Assembly (NCBI GenBank): GCA_005882155.1
Contig: VBCQ01000039.1
Span: 1-5,029, forward strand
Direction of reading: 5' to 3'
DNA length: 5,029 bases
Source: Betaproteobacteria bacterium
GTDB lineage: Bacteria; Pseudomonadota; Gammaproteobacteria; Burkholderiales; Burkholderiaceae_C
Below the pieces are notes generated by a model. It was given only the letters and a program-made list of their open reading frames with translations. It was not told the origin of the DNA and ran no database searches. The translations under genes and the position numbers were made by a program. Below are positions 1 through 5,029 of the stretch, piece by piece. The first letter of the stretch is position 1. Each line of letters begins with the position of its first letter.

Positions 1-1
1 G

Positions 2-916
2 TATCTGACCAACGTCTCGATGATGGAGCTCGACGTGCTGCCCGATCATCTGATGGTCGTCGGCGGCAGCTACATCGGCCTCGAGTTCGCGCAGATGTAC
101 CGGCGCTTCGGCTCGCGCGTGACCGTGCTCGAGTACGCCGACCGCTTGATCGCCCGCGAAGACGCCGAGGTCTCGCGAGAAGTGCAGACGATCCTCGAGC
201 GAGAGGGCGTCGAGTTCGCGCTCGGGGTTCGCGATGCCCGCGTCGCGCGCGACAGCGACGGCATGGTGCAGCTGTCGTTCACGATGGGCGGCGCACCGGC
301 CCATGTGGCTGGGAGTCACCTGCTGTTCGCCGTCGGCCGGCGGCCCAACACCGATGAGCTCGGTCTGGACCGCGCCGGCGTTGCGACCGATTCGCGTGGC
401 TTCATCAGCGTCGACGATCAGCTGCGGACCAACGTGCCGGGCATCTGGGCGCTCGGCGACGCGAATGGCCGCGGCGCGTTCACCCACACTTCGTACAACG
501 ACGGCGAGATCGTCGTCGCGAACCTGCTCGACAACGACCCGCGACGCCTCAGCGACCGCATCAACGCCTACGCGCTGTTCACCGACCCGCCGCTCGGGCG
601 CATCGGCATGAGCGAGACCGAAGTGCGCGCGCGCGGCAAGCCGGCGCTGATCGGCGTGATGCCGATGACGCGCGTCGGCCGCGCCAAGGAGCGCGGCGAA
701 ACGCAGGGCTTCATGAAGGTGCTCGTCGACGCCGAGTCGAAAAAAATTCTCGGCGCGGCGCTGCTGTGCATCGAAGGCGACGAGATCGTTCATTCGCTGC
801 TCGACGTGATGGCCGCCGGCGCGCCGTATACGGTCGTCCAGCGCTGCATGCACATTCATCCGACGGTCAGCGAGCTGATCCCGACGCTGCTCGGCAGCTT
901 GAAGCCACTGGTGTAG
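2..916 (+). CDS. Pyridine nucleotide-disulfide oxidoreductase, lipoamide dehydrogenase/mercuric reductase-like (5' partial)
   Basis: The reading frame is open from the window edge, so the N-terminus is missing; the ATG at 20 is internal because in-frame codons before it (YLTNVS) continue the family alignment. About 304 residues are visible. An NAD(P)-binding Rossmann motif (VVGGSYIGLEFA) lies near residues 20-31, and its second strand ends in VLE; an acidic residue there usually favours NAD over NADP. The second FAD-binding segment is GIWALGDANGRGAF near residues 147-160. The C-terminal dimerisation domain starts near FTDPPLGRIGMSE and ends in HIHPTVSELIPTL, carrying the His-Pro-Thr and Glu of the family's active-site acid-base pair. 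The redox-active CxxxxC and first FAD-binding motif are off-window. The vicinal cysteine pair at the C-terminus of true mercuric reductases is absent, so MerA is unlikely. The family transfers electrons between NAD(P)H and a disulfide or other acceptor via FAD in the cytoplasm; the substrate here is unknown. The next gene begins 5 bases after the stop. Confidence 0.9.
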   Translation, partial: YLTNVSMMELDVLPDHLMVVGGSYIGLEFAQMYRRFGSRVTVLEYADRLIAREDAEVSREVQTILEREGVEFALGVRDARVARDSDGMVQLSFTMGGAPAHVAGSHLLFAVGRRPNTDELGLDRAGVATDSRGFISVDDQLRTNVPGIWALGDANGRGAFTHTSYNDGEIVVANLLDNDPRRLSDRINAYALFTDPPLGRIGMSETEVRARGKPALIGVMPMTRVGRAKERGETQGFMKVLVDAESKKILGAALLCIEGDEIVHSLLDVMAAGAPYTVVQRCMHIHPTVSELIPTLLGSLKPLV

Positions 917-921
917 CGAGC

Positions 922-1965
922 ATGCGATCCTCACTGCGAGCGCTGTTCGGCATCGAGCTGCCGATCATCCAGGCGCCGATGGCCGGCGTGCAAGGCAGCC
1001 CGCTGGCGATCGCGGTGTCGAACGCCGGCGGTCTCGGGTCCTTGCCCTGCGCGATGCTCGGCCCCGACGCACTGCGCGCCGAGCTGGCGGCGATCAAGGC
1101 GCAGACCACCAAGCCGTACAACGTCAACTTCTTCTGTCACCCGACGCCCACGCCTGATCCGGCGCGCGAGGCGGCGTGGCGCGCGACGTTGGCGCCGTAC
1201 TACCAGCAGCTCGGGATCGACGCGAGCGTCGTGGCGAGCGGACCGGTACGCGCTGCGTTCGCGCCCGAGCTGGTCGAGCTGCTCGCTGAATTCAAGCCGC
1301 CGGTCGTCAGCTTTCATTTCGGCTTGCCGGCGCCGGAGCTGCTCGCGCGGTTGCGCCGCTGGGGCGCGAAGATCGTCTCGTCGGCCACCACACTGGACGA
1401 GGCGCTGTGGCTCGAAGCACGAGGCGTCGACGCGATCATTGCGCAAGGCCTCGAAGCGGGCGGGCACCGCGGCATGTTCCTGTCCGACGACTTGACGCGC
1501 CAGGTCGGCACTTTCGCGTTGCTGCCGCAGATCGTTCGCGCGGTGAAGACGCCGGTCATCGCGGCCGGCGGCATCGCCGACGCGAACGGTGTCGCCGCGG
1601 CGCTCGCGCTCGGCGCCGCCGGCGTGCAGATCGGCACCGCCTACTTGCTGTGCCCCGAAGCGACGACGAGTGCGTTGCACCGCGCCACGTTGGCCAGCGA
1701 TGCGGCGCGCCACACGGCGATCACCAACGTGTTCAGCGGGCGCCCGGCGCGCGGCATCGTCAACCGCGTGATTCGTGAGCTCGGCGCGATGAGCGCGGTC
1801 GCGCCGGCGTTCCCACTCGCCGCCGCGGCGATGATGCCGCTTCGCGCCGCGGCCGAGGCGCGCGGCAGCAGCGACTTCTCGCCGCTGTGGTCGGGGCAGA
1901 ACCCGAGCGGCTGCAAGGAGATCGCGGCGGCGCAGCTCACGCGCGAGCTGGCGGCTCGCGCATGA
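922..1965 (+). CDS. Nitronate monooxygenase-family FMN flavoprotein (2-nitropropane dioxygenase-like)
   Basis: The product has 347 residues and a TIM-barrel FMN fold. The visible signature blocks of class I nitronate monooxygenases are QAPMAG at residues 17-22 with SNAGGLGSL at 33-41, NVNFFCHP at 67-74, VVSFHFGLP at 128-136 (His132 is the likely catalytic base), AIIAQGLEAGGHRG at 171-184, and the phosphate-binding PVIAAGGI at 211-218 leading into GVQIGTAYL at 234-242. Members oxidise alkyl nitronates such as propionate 3-nitronate with O2, and some relatives are NADH:quinone reductases, so the exact substrate is open. The length is normal. I chose the ATG at 922 because the protein then begins directly with the family N-terminus; the frame is open further upstream, but that part overlaps the preceding gene and resembles nothing. 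No strong Shine-Dalgarno is visible. With only 5 bases after the upstream stop, translation is probably coupled to the oxidoreductase gene, giving an apparent two-flavoenzyme operon. Confidence 0.93.
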   Translation: MRSSLRALFGIELPIIQAPMAGVQGSPLAIAVSNAGGLGSLPCAMLGPDALRAELAAIKAQTTKPYNVNFFCHPTPTPDPAREAAWRATLAPYYQQLGIDASVVASGPVRAAFAPELVELLAEFKPPVVSFHFGLPAPELLARLRRWGAKIVSSATTLDEALWLEARGVDAIIAQGLEAGGHRGMFLSDDLTRQVGTFALLPQIVRAVKTPVIAAGGIADANGVAAALALGAAGVQIGTAYLLCPEATTSALHRATLASDAARHTAITNVFSGRPARGIVNRVIRELGAMSAVAPAFPLAAAAMMPLRAAAEARGSSDFSPLWSGQNPSGCKEIAAAQLTRELAARA

Positions 1966-2047
1966 CAGCGATGCTTGAGCACTAGCTCACGCTGAAGCGC
2001 GATTTCGCATCGATTTGAGGATGACCGATTGCGCTCGCCCTGTTAGC
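1966..2047 (+). other. Intergenic leader region upstream of the riboswitch
   Basis: This stretch must hold the start of the riboswitch transcript if it is not read through from the flavoenzyme genes. No convincing sigma-70 promoter is visible: TTGAGG at 2015-2020 and TGTTAG at 2041-2046 are the best boxes, but their spacing of 20 is too long. A small hairpin (TGAGC at 1976-1980 with GCTCA at 1985-1989) has no T-tract, so it is not a convincing terminator. No ORF with coding character was seen. Confidence 0.5.
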
Positions 2048-2149
2048 TTCGTCGTCTGGGCAAACCCGGCGAAAGCCGGGGACGCAAAGCTTCCGGGCTA
2101 ATGACGAACATTGCAGCAGGTTCGTCGATGCCAGCGGGGTTGCCGGGTG
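2048..2149 (+). promoter_or_regulatory. Cyclic di-GMP-I riboswitch aptamer (GEMM-I)
   Basis: The conserved blocks of the GEMM-I class appear in order. GGGCAAACC starts at 2058. A perfect 6-bp hairpin follows (CCCGGC 2065-2070, GAAA tetraloop 2071-2074, GCCGGG 2075-2080). The near-invariant GACGCAAAGC is at 2081-2090, then TTCCGGGCTAA (2091-2101), which includes one side of the tetraloop receptor. A perfect 7-bp stem comes next (GACGAAC 2103-2109, GTTCGTC 2120-2126, 10-base loop). The closing block GCCAGCGGGGTTGCCGG is at 2130-2146. TTCCG (2091-2095) can pair with CGGGG (2135-2139). By alignment from memory to the Vibrio cholerae Vc2 aptamer, the ligand-contacting positions G20, A47 and C92 correspond to G2059, A2086 and C2143, all as expected for a cyclic di-GMP binder. 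The outer P1 helix looks weak, so the ends are approximate. The RNA lies in the leader of a PilZ-domain gene on the same strand, which matches the ligand. Confidence 0.94.
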
Positions 2150-2161
2150 TCACATCGTGAC
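2149..2161 (+). other. Short perfect hairpin directly after the aptamer
   Basis: GTCAC (2149-2153) and GTGAC (2157-2161) flank an ATC loop. It abuts the 3' edge of the aptamer and may stack on P1 or form part of the expression platform. No T-run follows, so it is not a classical terminator. It also buries the GTG at 2157, an in-frame alternative start for the next gene. Confidence 0.45.
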
Positions 2162-2171
2162 CTCCGATGCG

Positions 2172-2204
2172 TTGCCCTGGTTTGAATTCGAATCAACAAC
2201 AGGG
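2172..2204 (+). promoter_or_regulatory. Candidate expression platform: hairpin covering the Shine-Dalgarno of the PilZ gene
   Basis: CCCTG (2175-2179) is exactly complementary to CAGGG (2200-2204), which contains the AGGG Shine-Dalgarno (2201-2204) placed 6 bases before the ATG at 2211. GTTTG (2180-2184) and CAAC (2194-2197) can extend the stem inwards with a bulge. TTGCCC (2172-2177), which includes part of the anti-Shine-Dalgarno strand, is also exactly complementary to the conserved GGGCAA (2058-2063) of the aptamer, so two alternative folds are possible. With no terminator-like T-tract in the leader, control of translation is the simpler model. Whether the ligand turns expression on or off is not settled by inspection. 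Confidence 0.5.
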
Positions 2205-2210
2205 ATGCGC

Positions 2211-2612
2211 ATGTCGATCAACAAAGACTCTCGTGCCAGCGTTCGAGTCCCCGTCAAATGGCGGGCCGATGTGATGGCCGGCGACCAGTCGCGGCTCGCG
2301 ATCAAAGTAATGGACGTCTCCGAGGGCGGCCTCGGCATCTTGTCCGACGAGCCGTTTGAAGTCGACGACATGCTCGAGCTGTGCATCGCGATCCCGCTGA
2401 AGAGCAAGCCCGGCCGCTTCAACATCGTGCGGGTCGCCGGGCGCGTGCGCTACCAGGTGCTGCAGCGCAGCCAGTTCTGCATGGGGCTGGAGTTCTCGCG
2501 CATCGATGCGTCGACGCGCGAGATCATCCGGCAACGCGTCGCAGCATCGGTCGTGCGGCCGAACGGCAGCGCGCATGTGCCGGACATCCCCGCGCTGCCG
2601 CGCCGTATCTAA
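2211..2612 (+). CDS. PilZ domain protein, putative cyclic di-GMP receptor
   Basis: The product has 133 residues and is essentially a single PilZ domain. The two c-di-GMP binding motifs are intact: RxxxR as R8-ASV-R12, and DxSxxG as D35-VSEG-G40 (DVSEGG). Downstream hydrophobic strands and CMGLEF at residues 90-95 complete the typical six-stranded barrel, followed by a short helix and a proline-rich tail. No signal peptide, membrane segment or second domain is visible, so it is probably a soluble adaptor that changes shape on binding c-di-GMP and acts on a partner protein; motility, pili or polysaccharide export are usual targets in the family, but none is indicated here. I prefer the ATG at 2211 because AGGG lies 6 bases upstream and the domain starts a few residues later. 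ATG 2205 is too close to AGGG, and GTG 2157 sits in a hairpin and would overlap the leader. The gene lies behind a cyclic di-GMP-I riboswitch and converges on the transporter operon. Confidence 0.92.
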   Translation: MSINKDSRASVRVPVKWRADVMAGDQSRLAIKVMDVSEGGLGILSDEPFEVDDMLELCIAIPLKSKPGRFNIVRVAGRVRYQVLQRSQFCMGLEFSRIDASTREIIRQRVAASVVRPNGSAHVPDIPALPRRI

Positions 2613-2619
2613 CTCTTCC

Positions 2620-3438
2620 TCAAGCGGTGGCCGGCGCCAAGCCGCGACGGAAGCGGCTGCTGAACGCATCGACGACGAACACCAGCGCGAACATCGCGAG
2701 CAGCACCGTCGACGCCTGCGCTTGCTGGAAGATCGACAGGTGGAAGTACAGCAGCTGGCCAAGCCCGCCGGCGCCGACGAAGCCGAGCACGGCGGCCATG
2801 CGGATGTTCATTTCCCAGCGGTACAGCGCATAGGCGACCCACTGCGGCAACACGAGCGGTGCGCTGGCGTAGGCGAACGCGCTGATCGCGCCCGAGCCCG
2901 CATCGGCCAACGCACGTTCGCTTTCGTGCGGAATGTTTTCGAGCACCTCGGCGAACAAGCGGCCGAGCACGCCAGTCGTGTGCAACGCGAGCGCCAACGC
3001 GCCGGCGAACGGCCCGAGCCCGGCAGCCAGGACCATCAGCGCGGCCCACACCAGCTCGGGCACGCTGCGCAGCAGGTTCAGGACGAAGCGCGCGGCCAGG
3101 CGCGCGGCGGCGCCGAAGCGCCCCGATGCCGGCAGCGCGAGCACGGCGCCGGCGAGTACCGCGAGCAAGGTGCCGAGCGCCGACACCGCGAGCGTTTGCA
3201 GCGCGCCCCACGCGACCTTGGCGACGAACGGCGCCGACAGGTCGGGCGGAAAGAACTCGGCGATGAAGCGGCCCATCAATCGCAGCGATTCGCCGGCGAA
3301 CAGCGCGCGGTAGTCGATGTTCAAGTAGGCGAAGCTCGCGACCACGGCGACAACCATCAGCAGCGTGACGGCGAGGCAGGTCAGGCACGGCCGAGCAGCC
3401 TGCGCCCGGTCTGTGGCGCTGATCGTGTGGCTGTTCAT
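2620..3438 (-). CDS. phnE: Phosphonate-type ABC transporter permease, PhnE family (second copy)
   Basis: The product is a 272-residue inner-membrane permease. Hydrophobic segments lie near residues 19-40, 75-103, 116-152, 190-206 and 243-258. The cytoplasmic coupling loop contacting the ATPase is recognisable as EVLENIPHESERALADAGSG (164-183). The PhnE-typical RSVPELVW (124-131) and GFVGAGGLGQLL (219-230) are present. PhnE proteins form the channel of importers for phosphonates, phosphite or related anions, with PhnC as ATPase and PhnD as periplasmic binding protein. The ATG at 3438 has an excellent Shine-Dalgarno, AGGGGG (complement of 3444-3449), 5 bases upstream, so this gene is initiated independently rather than coupled. 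It follows the other phnE after a 73-base structured spacer and is paralogous to it, suggesting a heterodimeric channel. Its stop lies 7 bases from the stop of the convergent PilZ gene. The substrate is unknown. Confidence 0.92.
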   Translation of the reverse strand: MNSHTISATDRAQAARPCLTCLAVTLLMVVAVVASFAYLNIDYRALFAGESLRLMGRFIAEFFPPDLSAPFVAKVAWGALQTLAVSALGTLLAVLAGAVLALPASGRFGAAARLAARFVLNLLRSVPELVWAALMVLAAGLGPFAGALALALHTTGVLGRLFAEVLENIPHESERALADAGSGAISAFAYASAPLVLPQWVAYALYRWEMNIRMAAVLGFVGAGGLGQLLYFHLSIFQQAQASTVLLAMFALVFVVDAFSSRFRRGLAPATA

Positions 3439-3511
3439 TGGTGCCCCCTACGGCTCTTCAAGCCGGTCCCCCCGAGGGGAAGCGAACGCCTTCGGAGCGG
3501 CCGTGCGGCGT
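3439..3511 (-). repeat. Spacer between the two phnE genes with three inverted repeats
   Basis: Three perfect inverted repeats are packed here. They are CGGCT/AGCCG (3451-3455 and 3461-3465, 5-base loop), TCCCC/GGGGA (3467-3471 and 3476-3480, CCGA loop), and GAACGCC/GGCGTTC (3484-3490 and 3507-3513, 16-base loop). The last extends over the stop codon of the upstream phnE. In the transcribed strand these would make a run of stable hairpins between two cistrons of one operon. The look resembles dispersed intergenic repeats of GC-rich Burkholderiales, but that is an impression from memory. None is followed by a T-run on the transcribed strand, so an intrinsic terminator is not supported. Confidence 0.55.
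3444..3449 (-). promoter_or_regulatory. Strong ribosome binding site of the second phnE
   Basis: On the minus strand AGGGGG stands 5 bases before the ATG at 3438. It fixes the start of this permease and contrasts with the upstream phnE, which has no Shine-Dalgarno and depends on an ATGA overlap. Confidence 0.7.
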
Positions 3512-4348
3512 TCATGCAAGCAATCGCCGCAGCATCGCGCTCAATGCATCGGCCAACAGCACCAGCATCAGAAACATCAACAGGATCGTGCTCGCCTCGC
3601 CACCGTTGAGCATCTTCATCGACTGGTCCATCAGCTGGCCGAGCCCGCCGGCGCCGACGAAGCCCATCACGACCGACGCGCGCACCGCGCATTCCCAGCG
3701 GTAGACGGTGTAGGACACGAGCTCCTGCGCCGCGCCGGGCAGCAGGCCGTAGCCGAGTGCAGTGATGCGGCCGCTGCCGGCTTCGAGCAGCGCGCGCGCC
3801 GGCCGCGTGTCGCTCGATTCGAGGATCTCGGCGTAGACCTTGCCGAGCATGCCGCCATAGGTGATCGCGAGCGCCAACACGCCGGCTGCCGGGCCGAGGC
3901 CGAGCGCGCGAACGAAGACGAGCGCCCACACCACTTCGGGGATCGCGCGCAGCAAGACGAGCATCGCGCGCGCCGCGGTGCGCAGCGCCTCGCCGCGCCA
4001 ACGCCCGGGGCCCGGACCGATGCGTGAGATCGACAGCGAATACGTCATCGCGAACGCGAGCGGGATCGCGATGACGAACGCGAGGGCGATGCCGGCGGTC
4101 GCCATCGCCAGCGTCTCGAGCGTCGCCTTCAGCAGCAGGCCGAGGAAGTCGCTCGACGTCGCCGGCGGCACGAAACCGGCGAGGAAGTTGGCCATCACGC
4201 GCGCATTGCCGGCGTCGAACAAGACCCAGGGCTTGAACTCCGACAGCTGCAGCACCGGCCACAACAGCACGATGCCGATCAGCACCGCAGTGGCGCGCGG
4301 CCGCGCGCGCGGATCGCGATCGGGTGCCAGCGCGACGCTGCCGTTCAT
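3512..4348 (-). CDS. phnE: Phosphonate-type ABC transporter permease, PhnE family (first copy)
   Basis: The product is a 278-residue inner-membrane permease. A hydrophobic N-terminal segment (residues 20-34) is followed by a periplasmic stretch and further membrane segments near 72-104, 126-165, 195-213 and 254-268. The ATPase-contacting loop is at about 173-192 (EILESSDTRPARALLEAGSG). RAIPEVVW (134-141) and GFVGAGGLGQLM (229-240) match its downstream paralogue, as does the YRWE motif near 216-219. The frame stays open upstream of the ATG at 4348, but that part overlaps phnC in another frame and is not permease-like. The ATG overlaps the phnC stop as ATGA (4348-4345), and no Shine-Dalgarno is visible before it (the bases preceding ATG read CCCGGTTGCCG), so translational coupling to phnC is likely. 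It presumably pairs with the second PhnE and PhnC in an anion importer; phosphonate, phosphite and hypophosphite are all possible substrates for this family. Confidence 0.93.
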   Translation of the reverse strand: MNGSVALAPDRDPRARPRATAVLIGIVLLWPVLQLSEFKPWVLFDAGNARVMANFLAGFVPPATSSDFLGLLLKATLETLAMATAGIALAFVIAIPLAFAMTYSLSISRIGPGPGRWRGEALRTAARAMLVLLRAIPEVVWALVFVRALGLGPAAGVLALAITYGGMLGKVYAEILESSDTRPARALLEAGSGRITALGYGLLPGAAQELVSYTVYRWECAVRASVVMGFVGAGGLGQLMDQSMKMLNGGEASTILLMFLMLVLLADALSAMLRRLLA

Positions 4349-5029
4349 CGGCAACCGGGTCGGGCGAGGGGCACGACCTTGGCCCCCGCCGCCGGAAAGA
4401 CGCGCGTCAGCGGCGCCAATGCCACCGGGTCGTTGCCTTGGGTCGGCAGCACGCTGCCTTCGGTGGCGTAGAGCTCGTGCAGCATCGCGCGCGTGATTTC
4501 GCTGGCCGGCGCGTCGAACAGCATCGCGCCTTCGCGCATGCCGACGATGCGTGGGAACCACTTGAGCGCGAGGTCGACCGCGTGCAGCGACGCGACGAAG
4601 GTCGCGCCGCTGGCAACGCTTTGCGCCATCAGCTGGCCGACGGCGGCGTCGGCGAGCGTCGGGTCGAGCGCCGACACCGGCTCGTCGGCGAGGATCAATT
4701 CGGGCGCCTGGTACAGCACGCGCGCAATGCCGACACGCTGCAACTGGCCGCCCGACAAGCGATCGCAGCGGTCGAACAATCGATCGGCCAGATCGAGCCG
4801 CGACAGCGCATCTCGCGCGCCGGCGATGTCGGCCGGATAAATCAGCGACGCCAGTGCTTTGCCAGCGCCCCACGCGCCGAGCCGCCCGGCGAGCACGGCG
4901 GTGACGACGCGCAGCCGCGGCGGAATCGGCGGCGCCTGATGGACCATGCCGATGCGCGAGCGCCAGCGCTTCAGCGCGCTGGCCGACAACTGCCATGGGT
5001 TGGCCGACAGCGCTTCGATGCGGCCTTCG
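4345..5029 (-). CDS. phnC: Phosphonate-type ABC transporter ATP-binding protein, PhnC-like (N-terminus off-window)
   Basis: The last 227 residues are visible; the frame is open to the window edge, and the Walker A motif and true start lie beyond it. Seen in order are IGMVHQ (26-31, the Q-loop glutamine at 31), RLRVVTAVLAGRLG (about 38-51, close to the PhnC consensus RLsVl.NVL.GRLG), the ABC signature LSGGQ (91-95), Walker B with catalytic Glu in LILADEP (111-117), D-loop SALDP, and the H-loop histidine in ASLH (149). The GRLG block after the Q-loop distinguishes PhnC-like ATPases from general amino-acid ABC ATPases. It energises import through the two PhnE permeases encoded directly downstream. 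Its TGA stop overlaps the ATG of the first phnE by four bases. The C-terminus beyond the H-loop has a weakly conserved tail. Upstream genes, probably including the binding protein PhnD, are not visible. Confidence 0.92.
   Translation of the reverse strand, partial: EGRIEALSANPWQLSASALKRWRSRIGMVHQAPPIPPRLRVVTAVLAGRLGAWGAGKALASLIYPADIAGARDALSRLDLADRLFDRCDRLSGGQLQRVGIARVLYQAPELILADEPVSALDPTLADAAVGQLMAQSVASGATFVASLHAVDLALKWFPRIVGMREGAMLFDAPASEITRAMLHELYATEGSVLPTQGNDPVALAPLTRVFPAAGAKVVPLARPGCR

Noticed and set aside
2..916. Assignment of the first gene as mercuric reductase
   Set aside because: The C-terminal vicinal cysteines of MerA are absent and the protein ends in the generic HPTVSE active-site region; no mercury-resistance genes are nearby.
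931..1713. Minus-strand open frame of 260 codons opposite the nitronate monooxygenase gene
   Set aside because: The arginine-rich translation has no recognisable domain and mirrors the codon bias of the real gene on the other strand.
1976..1989. TGAGC/GCTCA hairpin after the monooxygenase gene as a terminator
   Set aside because: The stem is only 5 bp and no T-run follows it.
2005..2030. Possible flagellar sigma-28 type promoter, from CCGAT within GACCGATT
   Set aside because: Only the CCGAT core matches and no TAAA-like box lies at the right distance.
2157..2210. GTG start giving an 18-residue longer PilZ protein
   Set aside because: The GTG has no Shine-Dalgarno, sits inside a hairpin at the aptamer edge, and the added residues are not part of the domain; ATG 2211 has AGGG at good spacing.
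2506..3609. Long plus-strand open frame of 367 codons opposite the phnE gene
   Set aside because: It is rich in Arg, Gln, Glu and Ala without any fold or motif and lies antisense to a clear PhnE permease; such frames are common by-products of high GC content.
3512..4996. Single 494-codon minus-strand frame read as one long permease
   Set aside because: Its N-terminal part is the phnC gene in the wrong frame; the permease begins at the ATG at 4348, which overlaps the phnC stop.

Overview
The window is GC-rich with strong G/C third-position bias and densely packed genes. The gene types (a two-permease phosphonate-type ABC transporter, a class I nitronate monooxygenase-like enzyme and a PilZ protein) and the base composition fit a betaproteobacterium, perhaps of the Burkholderiales. 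No rRNA or other phylogenetic marker is present, so this is inference only. No mobile element, CRISPR array, tRNA or rRNA gene was seen.

Left part (1-1965, + strand): the 3' part of a pyridine nucleotide-disulfide oxidoreductase (lipoamide dehydrogenase/mercuric reductase superfamily) is followed after 5 bases by a complete nitronate monooxygenase-family flavoprotein. The spacing suggests one transcript with two flavoenzymes.

Middle part (1966-2612, + strand): the 245-base gap after the monooxygenase gene holds a well-conserved cyclic di-GMP-I (GEMM-I) riboswitch aptamer at about 2048-2149. Its leader ends in a hairpin that appears to cover the Shine-Dalgarno sequence of the next gene. That gene, 2211-2612, encodes a small single-domain PilZ protein, itself a cyclic di-GMP receptor. 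An RNA sensor of the second messenger therefore sits on the mRNA of a protein sensor of the same messenger. This is the most interesting feature of the window.

Right part (2620-5029, - strand): a phosphonate/phosphite-type ABC importer operon is read leftwards. It comprises phnC (ATPase, cut by the window edge), phnE (first permease, joined to phnC by an ATGA overlap) and a second, paralogous phnE. The two permease genes are separated by a 73-base spacer packed with three inverted repeats. The operon converges on the PilZ gene with only 7 bases between stop codons and no visible terminator. No substrate-binding protein gene (phnD) or C-P lyase gene is in view, so the transported compound (phosphonate, phosphite or a related anion) cannot be named.
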